Below are positions 1 through 10,057 of a stretch of 64,000 nucleotides of DNA, one piece after another. Both the position numbers and the translations under genes were made by a program. This stretch comes from Platerodrilus igneus. Its lineage: Eukaryota > Arthropoda > Insecta > Coleoptera > Lycidae. The notes under the pieces were generated by a model, which was given only the letters and a program-made list of their open reading frames with translations, made no database searches and was not told where the DNA came from. The stretch is taken from positions 3,264,758-3,328,757 of the forward strand of contig JARFIW010000663.1 of the NCBI GenBank assembly GCA_036346225.1, read 5' to 3'. The stretch's first letter is position 1. Every line of letters begins with the position of its first letter.

Positions 1-627
1 GCTTCCTAGGTAGCAGAAATCCTTAACCTCTTGTAAGTTCGTGTTACATATTTGTATTCTTGTTTTTGATTTATTTTTGCCTCCTTTGCATACTAGTACT
101 TTAGTTTTACTTTTGTTAATTTTCATACCGTATCTCTCTGTTAGAACCGTTTCCATTTCATCGAGAGCAGTTTCTAACTCTTCCTTGCTAGATGCTAATA
201 CCGCTATATCATCTGCAAATCTAAGCATATCAATTTTTTGTCCCTGCATAGTAATTCCAAATGTCTTCCTGCATTTGACAGTATTCATTGCCTCGTCAAT
301 GTACAAGTTAAAAATTAGTGGGGATAGGGAACATCCCTTTCCTACCCCTTTCCTGATGTTTACTTCTCTACGTTCCTGCTCTAATTCTATTACTCCTGTT
401 TGCTCTTTGTACAAGCTATGTACTATCCGTCTATCTCTATAACTCATTCCAATCTTTTTGAGAATTTCGAACATTTTTTTCCATTTTACATTGTCAAATG
501 CTTTTTCCAGATCTACAAACCCTATATACACGCTTTCCCCTTTTTCTATTGATTTCTCCATTATCACCCTCAGAGCTAAGATAGCCTCCCGTGTTCCCCT
601 GTTTCGCCTAAACCCAAATTGGTTTAG
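1..627 (-). pseudogene. LINE reverse transcriptase fragment (LINE-1st copy)
   Basis: Read on the minus strand this is the middle of a non-LTR retrotransposon reverse transcriptase, the enzyme that copies LINE RNA into DNA at a nicked target. It opens with NQFGFRRNRGTREAIL, then VDLEKAFDNVKW (palm aspartate), a GCSLSPLIFNLYIDEA block and the catalytic FADDIAVLA box at about 200-230. It is cut at the window edge on its 3' side and truncated at about 627 on its 5' side, where the sequence switches to a Harbinger-like coding tail. The endonuclease is absent. It resembles, but is clearly diverged from, the LINE at 52-55.8 kb, so it is a related family. No start codon can be assigned. The clade is uncertain. 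Confidence 0.85.
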
Positions 628-780
628 TTACTTCTAGCAGAAAATATTGATGTAGCAGAGTTGGAGCTTGTAATAGCCGATGGGCAAATTCCAGATATTC
701 CAGAAAACAATAACATGCTAATCAATGCAACCACAAATGATTTTATTAATAACTACTTTTTACATTTGAAAATTATCTAA
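628..780 (+). pseudogene. C-terminal tail of a Harbinger-type transposase (probable)
   Basis: A 50-codon frame runs from the LINE junction to a TAA at 778-780. It is rich in Asp, Glu, Ile and Asn and ends with NATTNDFINNYFLHL. From memory of the family, HARBI1-like nucleases end in an acidic linker followed by a motif of the form N-R-x-x-x-I-x-x-Y-F, and this tail fits that loosely. The catalytic DDE core is not here: the LINE at 1-627 replaces or displaces everything upstream. The convergent neighbour at 760-1132 looks like the Myb/SANT-type accessory protein that Harbinger elements encode, which raises the likelihood. The tail alone is too short for certainty. Confidence 0.4.
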
Positions 781-1132
781 TTTTTTTTGTTTTAATAAAT
801 TATCTAATCTTAAACTCTCTAGTTTTAACTTTCTTTCTTCCTCTTCAAAAACTTTTAACGACTTCTGCCTAGCTACTTCCATTTCTGCAATGGTTAAGCG
901 ATACTCCAACAATTTATTGTATTTCTCGGCAATATGAGATGGCGTGAGTACGCTGAGGGCAGGTCTTCGTCGACTGCAATCATATTCCCGCTTTTGCTTC
1001 TCACGAGCTGACTATAAAATTTCACACTTAAAATATTTATGATTATTAAAATACACTTACGGTAGTGTTATCTGAAGTAGTAGCAGTATGTAACAATGTA
1101 TCGTTTGGTTGGCTGGATTGGAGTCGTCTAAC
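760..1132 (-). pseudogene. Myb/SANT-like Harbinger accessory protein, last two exons (probable)
   Basis: Two minus-strand segments join cleanly. The first, 1132-1061, encodes VRRLQSSQPNDTLLHTA and ends at a GTAAGTG donor. A 49-bp intron (1060-1012) closes with TTTTATAG. The second, 1011-760, continues in phase with SAREKQKREYDC, then a highly charged helical stretch (about residues 50-105: EKYNKLLEYRL, EEEERKLKLE) and a stop at 760-762. A coiled-coil C-terminus after a Ser/Thr-rich linker is the usual layout of insect Myb/SANT-like proteins that partner Harbinger transposases in DNA binding. The N-terminal Trp-rich Myb domain was not found upstream, so this is partial. Its stop overlaps the end of the convergent transposase tail by about 20 bp. 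Confidence 0.4.
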
Positions 1133-3920
1133 CTAACCCAACTCAAAGAGATGTCATCTAGCCTATCTTAAGTTAGAGCGATGTCTTCCAATCTCCAACG
1201 TCACATTCGTCATTGTGGAAGGTAGAATGTGGAAAGTGAGAGGAAGAGAGTAGATTTACTATAAACCCGTTTATACGAGATGGGAAAGAAGTCGTCTGAC
1301 CTAATTGAGATACGTCCTCTAATTTCAGAAAATCGAAATAGATGCACTTACAGTCTTACATATTTTTTATTTTACTACATATGCATTTTAAAAAAAAGAG
1401 TAAGTTGACGTTAGTAGTGGCACGAGTAGAAGCCGTTAGGTATTATAACCTAATATAGTTTTGTTACGTTTTTTTTCGTGACAGGCACGTTGGGCGCCAA
1501 ATTTATGCTACGTAACACAAAGAAAGTCAAAGAAATGACCCGGCTCAATCGGAGAGTAGGAAGTTGTAGAAAGCAGACTGAACTATGATGTATGCGGCGG
1601 TAAGGAGTTAGTAACAGTACCTGCAAGAAAAATAATTAAGCAAACCTGAAAAAAAAAGAATAAGTATAGCAGTAATGAAAAGTCTAAATTATTCAGTGCT
1701 TTGTAGAATGTAAAAAAAAGAAACTGTTTGGATAATCTATATAATATAACAACGGTAAAAGCAATACAGAAAAATGTTTAGTACAAAGTGAGGTAATATT
1801 GGGGAGTAGCAGAAACGTTTCCTCACACACCAATTTAACATAAATCAGACAAACTGTTGACAAAAGATAAATAGCTAAGACACAATTGGTATGAGTAATT
1901 CAGTAGTATTGATTTTTCTTTCTTTCTTTTTTTCTCTCTATGTTTTAAAATAGCATGCAAGTCTATTGTAAAAGGTATCAGAACGACAAAGATATGGTAA
2001 AGCAACGGATAGATATTTACAGTAATAACCAATAGCAAATAGTTCAACTTACAAAAGTCCTTCCGCAACGCTTCCTGGCAACGGAAGTGTGGGATTCAAC
2101 AATGTCCTGCACTAACGAAGCACTTCACCCTTGACTGTGAGGGTGTTGATGGAACTTAACACACGTTACACTAATCACACCTACGTATTTCACTGGTGGT
2201 AGCAGCAGACATTATCGCACGTCGGAACTATGTAGCCTTGATAAATTTCTTGGTAATTCTATTTCCTAAGACAATGATTTCGAAATATTCTGTAGCACTA
2301 GTTTAATTTCAACGGGGACCAGATGTATATTATTTTCATAAACATCCCATTAAGCAGTGAGAAACTTCAACCAATACCTTTGTGAGCCGGTAATCTGTTA
2401 TATTTCGCAAATATCGAAATTCGCACAAGCAATAATCTATTTTAGATTTTTTGTTGTTAGAAAATTCAGAAACTACAGTATCACTGTATTTAAATAATCC
2501 AAAGTATGAACTACTCAAATAAAAAAAAGGACAACGCCACAAAAAAACCACAATTAGCAAAGCAACGCGCATCACTAAATCAATGTTCCGTAAAACGCAC
2601 GACAAGCTCCGCTACCTTTATTTCCAACAGAAAAGCAACAAAAAAAACAATTAGTACAGCTACGCGTATTCTAAAACCGTCAGTCAATGACCTTAAAATA
2701 AGCACGGGCAGTCGAGTCAAACACGTTCGCCTATAAAGCATCTTTCCTTCAAAAGCCATCAGAACTACACTGCTCTACAGTTAAAAAATACAATTTTTAT
2801 TTCACAAGAAAAACAACTAAAATCGTGTCGTGTCGTGCAGCACTTTTAACGCAATTAACATATAGGAACGAAGAACAAACTACAACTTTCAAAGCAAACA
2901 GGACACAGTATTATCAACGTAAACAATGTATATGATCGAAGAACAAAACACAACTGCCCAGTCTGTAGATATCAAATCGTTGTTATTATAACCGCTTATC
3001 ACCTTCGCTAATAACATAAGTAACATCCAAAACGTGAATGCCGCAATCATATCTAATAATTAATTACAGCGGTCCATCATTTCCGATAAGCCGGAAAGCA
3101 ATTTACGAACGATCCCATTCAAAATTCGTTCCTCGCAATTTATTTATTAATGAAAATCAATCTTCAATTAATCTATTTTTAAATTAATACACACGAGTCA
3201 AACTGCATACAAATCCGAAAACAATTCGAAAGCATTTCCTTTATACAAACAGCGATCCAAAAACGATGTATTTTAAGTACGCTAACAGAAAGGGAGCGTA
3301 ACAAGTTACAGAAATGTATTTACGAATTTAGTAGTGTAAAATGTTACGCCATTAAAAATGCACGTTACAGTTTATTATACAATTTGAATTTATCTGTAAC
3401 AAGAAGATTATTATGCAGAAAATAAACGAATCCATGCAGACAATGCGCCATCTTCAGTGGAGGAAACAGATGAAGTAACAGAACTTATTGACAGTATTAA
3501 AAATTCTACACAGAAACAAAGCCGGTTATATTTGTAGATCGAAAATCTCCACATGTTGCACATATCCAATTACTGGCTAGAAAAGGATGTAAAAGACGAA
3601 TTCGTAGACGTAAATTTAAATATAAGAATTCGATTAGTTAAGTTACAACAAACAACAGTAAACATGAAGAACTTGCAGGTGTGTTGTTATTTTTCGACTC
3701 CTTGGAGTGGAGAATGAAAACAAAAGGTGCACATTAGTTGTTACAAGGTTCTGCAAAAAAATTATTTTAATGGCTATCCCTATACAGACTAAACATAAAA
3801 CGCGGCCTATATTACTCAAAACGACCACAAAAGCAGAACCTAAACTCCAAACCCTGTATCTATGTATACGCAAAAGGTCAATTCCTTATACGCTTATATT
3901 TCTTTGTTGAAAAAATTATA
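1133..3920. other. Unassigned AT-rich DNA, no supported gene
   Basis: No coding similarity is recognised here. Open frames near 2506-2736 are Lys/Thr-rich low complexity. Between about 3425 and 3640 two short adjoining frames have coding-like composition but contain a stop between them and match nothing known to me. The missing half of the Harbinger-like element at 628-1132, including its terminal repeat, may lie in this stretch but no end could be identified. Confidence 0.5.
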
Positions 3921-3923
3921 CTT

Positions 3924-4181
3924 TCATGTGATTTTTTCCAATGCTCCACCCGAAGGTATTACATTGGCCAGGAAGCGACCTTTCTTTACCTGGAAAATTT
4001 GAGATTTTGCTGAACCTTTGCTGTTCCAAGCAAGGTAGGGATCTTTAACGTGCGTGACAACACTCACACACGGGACCTCCATTCAACCTCTCATCCGAAC
4101 GAGGGTGTATTTTTGTGAAAAATGCTCGCCTAACATTTTTTAAGCGGACCGTGTTGCGATTTGAACCCGGGACCTTGGGTG
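3924..4181 (-). mobile_element. tRNA-derived SINE, copy A, 5'-truncated
   Basis: This is the reverse-complement relative of the copy at 4583-4875. The shared parts are the GGTTCAAATC-type B box (about 4154-4170 on the minus strand), the segment with CTAACATTTTT complements, the CGCACG/GTCACG block and the 3' end that reads GGAGCATTGGAAAAAATCACATG on the minus strand in two pieces. The A-box half is missing because homology stops at about 4181. A SINE is copied by LINE machinery and carries its own RNA polymerase III promoter. This copy lacks half of it and should be inactive. Confidence 0.6.
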
Positions 4182-4482
4182 TTGAAAATATTATACTACC
4201 GAAATGCATCTATGTATTTGGAAAATCTGCGATGGCGTGGCTAATCCCTCCTATCTTATCGCTGTGCCAGTAAATCTATTTGATCGACTTAGTTAGCAAG
4301 TACAGCTTTTACATATTTTTTTATATTAGGTATGGACTTTTTTAAAATGTGGTACGAGCTTCAGCCGTTAAAATATTATAATCCGTTTTAATTAAACATA
4401 GTTTTTAAAATGTAATTATTAAGTTTGCGGTCAATTATATATCAAATACGTAATTCAGTCAATAGCAAACAGATATGAAGTC

Positions 4483-5040
4483 AAATAGTGGAATTTTATC
4501 GATTGTCTGGTTGCTCGATTCTACAACTACATCTAGATCTAGTTTGGTTAAAGAACAAGGTATTAGTGGTCCGGGATGGTAGGCGGTTCCGTGGCGTAGT
4601 TGGTGTGTGTGACTACTACGCCCAAGGTCCCGGATTCGTATCCCGACACGGTTCGCTTGAAAAATGTTAGGCGAGCATTTTTCACAAAATTAAACCCTCA
4701 TTCGGATGAGAGGTAAAATGGAGGTACCGTGCGTGAGTGTCGTCACGCACGTTCAAGATCCCTACCTACCCTGGAACGGCAACGGTTCGGCAAAATTCAA
4801 AATTTTCCAGATAAAAAAACTCGCTTTTTGGCCAATGTTGTACCTTGGGTGGAGCATTGAAATATCACATGTAAGGGCCGGGATGGTCCAATATGGTCCG
4901 ATATAGTCAGATCTGGCCAGATGTGGACCAACAAAAACGGAATCATATAATGGATTTTTTATCGTTTCTCCGAGTGCTCGATTATACACTACACTTAGAA
5001 CTAATATGATTAAAGAAAATGATATTAGTGAACCAGATTG
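4483..5040 (+). repeat. Diverged direct duplication flanking the SINE and decamer repeat
   Basis: About 90 bp at 4483-4576 (with ATTCTACAACTACATCTAG and GGTATTAGTGG) reappears, diverged, at about 4950-5040 (ATTATACACTACACTTAG, GATATTAGTGA). A further shared motif of the form GCCGTTAAA-TATTATAA-CC occurs at about 4368 and 5149, and loosely at about 1432. The two copies bracket SINE copy B, so the SINE and its trailing short repeat sit between two units of an older, unnamed repeat. Confidence 0.4.
4583..4875 (+). mobile_element. tRNA-derived SINE, copy B, most complete
   Basis: The 5' end carries a polymerase III A box that fits the TRGYNNARNNGG consensus at 4592-4603 (TGGCGTAGTTGG). A degenerate B box follows at 4632-4643 (GGATTCGTATCC), 28 bp after it, as in a tRNA head. 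The tRNA-unrelated body runs to about 4875 and ends GGAGCATTGAAATATCACATG. Copies A and C share this body and 3' end. The head reads GGCGGTTCCGTGGCGTAG, but a full cloverleaf was not found, so this is a SINE and not a tRNA gene. The parent tRNA is undetermined. Confidence 0.7.
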
Positions 5041-5135
5041 GCCCGATTTGACCCGATTTGGCATGATTTGGTCCGAAATGGCCCGATAAGGTCCGATCAA
5101 GCGCGAAATGGTCCAATATGGCCCGGCAACTACCG
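4878..5135 (+). repeat. Degenerate 10-11-bp tandem motif (TGGCCCGAT-like)
   Basis: Two patches, about 4878-4925 and 5034-5135, are built from a loose unit resembling ATGGTCCGAT or TTGGCCCGATT repeated with many substitutions. The intervening stretch is the second copy of the flanking duplication. Open reading frames across the patches translate to Gly/Pro/Ile-rich repetitive peptides and are not genes. Confidence 0.55.
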
Positions 5136-5425
5136 GTACAATTTTATGCCGTTAAAGTACTATAACCCTATTGACTTTATTTCTCGATTTACAGAAAACT
5201 TTTCACACGATTCAACTCAATAGAGTTAACATGATTTCCAACAAATAACAAAAAGTTTGAGCAAATTGTGATAAAAAAGCAAGAACTCTTTCCAGCTCTG
5301 TCATCGATTTAAAGCGCATCTCCGAAGTTGTTAGAAATAAGTATTATAAACCAAAACTCGAACATACACCGAGGGACAACTAGAACAAGATGCCCAGATT
5401 AGTTTAACATCGATATTAGGCAAAA

Positions 5426-5700
5426 ATGAGTAAAGAAGTCATTGTAGGAGGATTATTCAAACCAACACGCAAGAATTTCTTGTGTAGACATACTATTCCT
5501 AGATCAGTGAAGCACGATCTTATTCGAGTTGATTTATGTGAAATTCAACCATATTTTTGCGAGAACAGTGGTCATAGGTATGTTCTGTGTGCAGTCGACT
5601 GTTATACGAAGTATGCCTTGGTTCAACCTTTAAGAAATTAAACTGGATTGAAGGTGGCGGATGCCATAGAAATTAATTGGATACAATGCTACAGGATAAT
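5426..5700 (+). pseudogene. Polinton-type integrase fragment
   Basis: The frame from 5426 to 5641 (71 residues) matches the start of the retroviral-type integrase core found in Polintons and in F54H12.3-like transposon proteins: a FKPTRKNF box, then a first catalytic Asp in RVDLCEIQPY, then YVLCAVDCYTKYALVQPLRN. A TAA interrupts it where the family usually continues Lys-Thr-Gly. The frame after the stop still reads TGLKVADAIE, as expected for the same protein. The rest of the core (second Asp and Glu) is absent. It differs from the integrase at 32.2 kb, so it comes from another lineage. The ATG at 5426 lies inside the domain and is probably not the original start. Confidence 0.6.
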
Positions 5701-5854
5701 ATTGAGGTAAAAGTGAGCCTATAAACATATGTTAGAAAACAGTTCTATAATAATCTGTTTAAAAAGGTTATGACAAAGTATATAGTAAATCATTATTTCA
5801 CATTTTTGCCAGTTTTTGTGAACGACTTCTAAATGTGATAAAAAAAAGGGATAT

Positions 5855-6046
5855 GTAGAAAGCTCTATGTGCAAGGATGAAAGGAAAAATGTAGGTCCCG
5901 TGTGAGTATTGTCGAGCACGCCTAAGTTCCCGAATTTGCTTCTAACAGCAAGAGTTCGGTAAAATTTAATAGTATCGGGAAAAACATCGCTTCCTGACCA
6001 ATGTAATAGCCTCGGATGGAGCATTGGAATATCAAATGTAAGATGA
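5855..6046 (+). mobile_element. SINE copy C, 3' half only
   Basis: This segment aligns with the second half of copies A and B: a GGTCCCGTGTGAGT block, a GCAAGAGTTCGGTAAAAT block and the end CGGATGGAGCATTGGAATAT. The tRNA-like head is missing. It stops directly against the left LTR of gypsy-1 at 6047, so gypsy-1 may have landed at or in its 3' end. No matching SINE sequence was found beyond 10591 on the far side of gypsy-1. Confidence 0.5.
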
Positions 6047-7341
6047 TGTAACCCTCCGGTTGACACTTCTGTGTCAGCATTCTATTTATATAATATTTCT
6101 AAATTCAATCGTTTATTGATAGCAATGTCCTGCTATCTGTATCGTTGTTACCTTTGCGCTTCGTTTGTGTTAACTTTCATAATTACAAGTTATTGCTGTA
6201 TACTTAAATTTATGTTATTTATATGCATTTGAAATTACAAATATAATAATAAATAGGGGTGGGCGATACGGGATTTTGCGTATCGAATATCGATACATAT
6301 TCTATATCGATATGTATCGATATATCGAATATCGATATATATCGATACGTATCGATACGTATCGATACGTATCGATGCGTATCGATACGTATCGATGCGT
6401 ATCGACATGTATCGATGCGTATCGGTGCGTATCGATACATATCGATTCGTATCGATGCGTATCGATACGTATCGATGCGTATCGGTGCGTATCGATACGT
6501 ATCGATGCATATCGATACGTAGCGATACGTATATATATATATATATAGTGATTCGTATCGGAACGTTTAGATGTGTAGATTAAGTATACATATCGAGACG
6601 TAGCGATACCTATCGGTACGAATCGATACGCATCTATAAATTTTTCTACTCTTTCTTTAAGAATAAAATCACAAGATCGTATTAAAATAATGTATTTACT
6701 GACAATTCGATCTTTCACTTAAGATTGTTTGTTATCAAAATAATTAAAGTTTCAAGTTTAATATTTGTGACATAAGTATGTATATAGGGGTGGGCGATAC
6801 GGGATTTTGCGTATCGAATATCCATACATATTCTATATCGAATATCGATACGTATCGATACGTATCGATACGTATCGATACGTATCGATACATATCGATA
6901 CGTATCGATACATATCGAGTATCGATATATAGATATTTATTTTTTGCTGTATCGGGGGGTCGATACGGGGGTCGTATCGATATATCAATACGCCGACCCA
7001 GCCCTAATAATAAACCGTACCTTGCTCTTGTCCTTGTGGATAAGAGGCATTCTTATTTCGATCGTTCTTGGTGAAGATTGAATTTCTGCCGATATAATCG
7101 TATTAATAACGGATTTAGACAGAACCGACAAATAATTATTGGAGTTTGGCAATTTTGGTTTTATGGTTCTAGAATGCCCTTTGCAAGCTTCGATTTTTAC
7201 TTGTAGTAGATTTAAATTCACCATCATCGTCTATAATTGGTATGAATTAAAATAGATTAAATTTTATTATTTTAATTTTTGTAGGTGCAGATGTTCGCTA
7301 TTGAAATCCCAATATTGTAATGTCCTGTTATCTCTAAATCA
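6047..7341 (+). repeat. gypsy-1 left LTR, interrupted
   Basis: It starts TGTAACCCTCCGGTTGACAC and ends ATCTCTAAATCA. With the hAT insertion at 6254-7006 plus one duplicated 8-mer removed it is about 534 bp, equal to the right LTR. Scattered substitutions between the two LTRs (for example AATCGTTTA/AATTGTTTA and CCGTACCTTG/CCGGACCTAG) show it is not a very recent insertion. Confidence 0.85.
6254..7006 (+). mobile_element. hAT-type miniature element with (ATCGATACGT)n arrays
   Basis: The left end reads TAGGGGTGGGCGATACGG and the right end, reversed, TAGGGCTGGGTCGG. An exact 8-bp duplication ATAATAAA flanks it (6246-6253 and 7007-7014). The uninterrupted right LTR of gypsy-1 has a single copy of this site. 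Eight-base duplications and TAGGG-type ends are the signature of hAT elements. The interior has two arrays of a self-complementary 10-mer, at about 6290-6520 and 6830-6920. The left-end sequence occurs a second time at 6786, so the element contains an internal copy of its own end. All frames are open across the arrays, and the YRYVSIRIDT-like peptides are artefacts. Confidence 0.85.
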
Positions 7342-7342
7342 G

Positions 7343-8612
7343 TGTCGATTATCGCCAACTAAATCGCTTCACCATTAAGGACGCATATCCTTTGCCTTAT
7401 ATATCTGCGATTATAGACCAATTGCGTGATGCCCAATATTTATCGTCAATTGATATTAGGTCGACGTACTGACAAGTGCCTTTGTCAGAGTCCTCTAAGG
7501 ATTTTACTGCGTTTACGGTTCCAGGGCGTGGGCTCTATAGGTTCACTAGGATGCCTTTTGACTTGACTAATGCCCCTGCAACGTTTCAGCGCTTAATAGA
7601 TAACACTTTAGGTGCCGACCTGCAACCCTTTGTCTTACAATATCTTGATGATGTGGTTGTGATTTCGAAAGATTTTAATACTCATTTGGAAGTTCTCGAA
7701 AAAGTTTTTGGTCGATTGGCTGAAGCTGGTCTCGTTATTAGTTTGGAGAAATGTAAATTTTGTGTACCCGAACTCAAATATCTAGGCTACGTTGTAGATG
7801 CTAATGGATTACGACCCGACCCCGAGAAGATTAGTGCGATTTTGAATATACCTCGTCCAAAAACTGTTACAGAACTTCGTCGATTTTTAGGTACCGCAAG
7901 TTGGTAACGGAGATTTATCAAAAATTTTTCTACTATCGTACATCCGCTTACCGACTTGACAAAGAAAAAGACTATTTTGAAATGGTCTCAATCTTGTGAG
8001 TTAGCATTTAATCACCTCAAGGAGAATTAGTTTCAACACCTATTTTGACCTCTCCTGATTTTGCGAAACGGTTTATTTTGCAAACAGACGCCTCTGCCTA
8101 TGGCATCGGAGCTGTTCTTACCCAAGAATCCGACCAAGGTGATAATGTTATTTGCTATTTATCTCGTTCTTTGACAACCCAAGAAAAAAAAAACTCCACT
8201 AGCGAGCGAGAATGTATTGCTGTTATCTGGGCCGTGGTAAAATTGAGACATTATTTGGATGGCGTTTCGTTTACAACAGCTGGACATGTCGGTCTCTTTA
8301 AGACATATTCAAAAATTAAAAATCTTTATTATTGGCCTCAGATGAAAAGCGACATTACCAGATATGTCAATCGTTGTACAATTTGCCAACAACAGAAACC
8401 CAAACAAAAACTACCTACAGAATTAATGGGTAGGCGTCCCGAAATTAGTAGGCCATGGCAAATGATTAGTGTAGATCTTATAGGACCGTTGGTACGTTCA
8501 AGTCAAGGCTACACTCATCTATTGGTGGTATGCGACTACTTTAGCAAGTATGTAGTGTTTTTTCCATTTGTGACAATGGAACACAACTGAAAAGCAAAGA
8601 ATTGAAAGCCTT
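7343..8612 (+). pseudogene. gypsy-1 RT, RNase H and integrase N-terminal part
   Basis: Translation in several frames gives RT from VDYRQLNRFTIKDAYPLP, through a TGA at about 7471 where Trp is expected, the MPFDLTNAPATF box, and the catalytic YLDD at about 7642, to a TAA at 7905. RNase H follows (FILQTDASAYGIGAVLTQE; SERECIAVIWA). At about 8275 RNase H jumps in frame to the integrase zinc-finger region (GHVGLFKTYSKI ... CTICQQQK), so the end of RNase H and the first zinc-binding His are deleted. The integrase core begins with SVDLIGPL (first Asp) and reaches DNGTQLKSKELKAL (second Asp, other frame) before the solo-LTR insertion at 8617. The pieces are inactive. Confidence 0.85.
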
Positions 8613-8616
8613 ATGT

Positions 8617-9241
8617 TATTACAGTCCCGTAACGCGGTACATGCGCCACAAAAGACAGTTGGTAACGATATTTCATAATGTAAAAATTGACGCGCAAATT
8701 TCGATGACGTCACACAATATGCAAATTATTGCAACACATTTTTAAAATATACAAATTTTACAGGACCCCTAAGGGGTACTTACTTGATCACGTAAAGCTT
8801 CCTTCAAAATTACTTCATGATGGCCGCCCGTGGCTTCGCTAGTCTTCCGGCGTCGGTTACTTCACTAATCTATCGGGCGTGGGATTTCTTGAGCCAGGTT
8901 GCATCCAAATTTAATTTGACTTCTCTCTATATGTAGATACAAATAAGGTAAAGGAGACAGAGTAAGGCACGATAAATTTTGGAACACAGGAAACCTACAT
9001 ATCAGAAAAAAGACACGGTAAGATACGATACCACTCTCTTCGCGTTTCGGAGGCAAGTCCTGACGCGTCTTTCCGAAATTTCCCACCACCCTTTTGTGCA
9101 CACGCGTCGGCGCGGATCTCGCGCAACGCACTTCTGAAGTGAAGGAAATACGCGCAACAAGTTTTTTAAATTTATGGCGCGAAATCCTTACCAATTTAAA
9201 ACTTAATTTAAAATGTTTAGTGCCGATTTTCGGCACGTAAC
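8617..9241 (-). mobile_element. Solo LTR (family S), copy 1
   Basis: A 625-bp block splits the gypsy-1 integrase and is bracketed by ATGT (8613-8616 and 9242-9245). Reading across it after removing one ATGT restores continuity of the integrase frame. On the minus strand it begins TGTTACGTGCCGAAAATCGG and matches the block at 17051-17774 along its length, including the AACGCGAAGAGAGT region and the ATTTGCATATTGTGTGACGTCA region. It has no internal coding sequence, so it is the product of LTR-LTR recombination. The parent superfamily is undetermined. The 4-bp duplication suits gypsy or Copia better than hAT. Confidence 0.75.
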
Positions 9242-9245
9242 AATG

Positions 9246-9870
9246 TCAAAAATACAACTCTGAAAGTTTCTATACTCCTCTTTATTATCCTCGTGCTAAT
9301 CCTACCAAGAGATCAAACAGAGTTATTAAAATCATGATCTCTTCATACATCAAGCATACCCATCGTGCTTGGGATAATCAATTAGCCGCTGTGGCTTGTG
9401 CAATTCGTACTCCCACCAGCGAAACGACCGGTTTCGCCCCTTTTTTTATTAATTTTGGTAGAGAACACGTTGCCGATGGTAGAGAATACTTTACTGATGT
9501 GGATGCATCCGAAGCGTCTAATTTTAATTCTCAAGTGGAAAAAAGAGGAACTGGTTTTCAGAAATTACGAGAAACTGTGAAAAAGCGTCTTCGTCGCGCT
9601 CACGAGCATTTTCGACACACCTGCAATCTGCGTAGAAGAGATGTGACTTACCAGATAAGTCAACTTGTATGGCGACGTAACAAGATCCTTAGCGACGCAA
9701 CCAAATTCATATCTGCTAAACTGGCTCCAAAATTCATAGGACCTTATAAGGTTAAGAAAAGATCGGTGCTTATGTTTATGAATTAGAAGATAGTGATGGC
9801 GAACCCGCAGGGACTTGGCATGTTCAAGAATTAAAACCCGCAGTTATTGATGATCAAGGTTGGTGTTTTC
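9246..9870 (+). pseudogene. gypsy-1 integrase C-terminal half
   Basis: It resumes the integrase just after the solo LTR with YYPRANPTKRSNRVIKIM, where the family's catalytic Glu should be: the usual Asn-x-x-x-Glu-Arg pattern reads NPTKRSNR, so the Glu is replaced by Lys. The frame from 9334 to 9786 continues with AWDNQLAAVACAIRTPTSET and the GPYKVKKR strand region near the end. A frameshift at about 9775 precedes a conserved tail (GTWHVQELKPA). No envelope gene follows. Confidence 0.75.
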
Positions 9871-10057
9871 TTTATGTTTGTTTGGCTTTGTTTTTTTTCT
9901 CTTTTATTTTCGAAATTGTTGTGTGGAACAGACTTATGTTGTGAAGCCCGAACTTTTGAAAAATGGATCCCTCATGTGGTGATCTTATTCATGTGTGAGT
10001 TTTGTCAGTAAACTCAATCTTCAATAGAGTTTACTTCCTTACGAAGAGAAGGTGGAA

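Noticed and set aside
1128..1142. Telomeric CCTAA repeat
   Set aside because: Only two to three units (CTAACCTAACC), within what may be an intron or exon edge. It does not form an array.
2506..2736. 76-codon frame, Lys/Thr-rich
   Set aside because: Low-complexity composition, overlapping frame on the other strand, no motif.
3425..3640. Coding-like peptides with a stop between them
   Set aside because: Composition is suggestive but no family or splice structure could be supported.
4583..4660. A functional tRNA gene
   Set aside because: It has A and B boxes but the B box is degenerate, no cloverleaf pairing was found and it is continuous with a SINE body present in three copies.
6219..6718. 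Many long overlapping open frames on both strands
   Set aside because: They are six-frame readings of the ATCGATACGT decamer array, with repetitive YRYVSIRIDT-like peptides.
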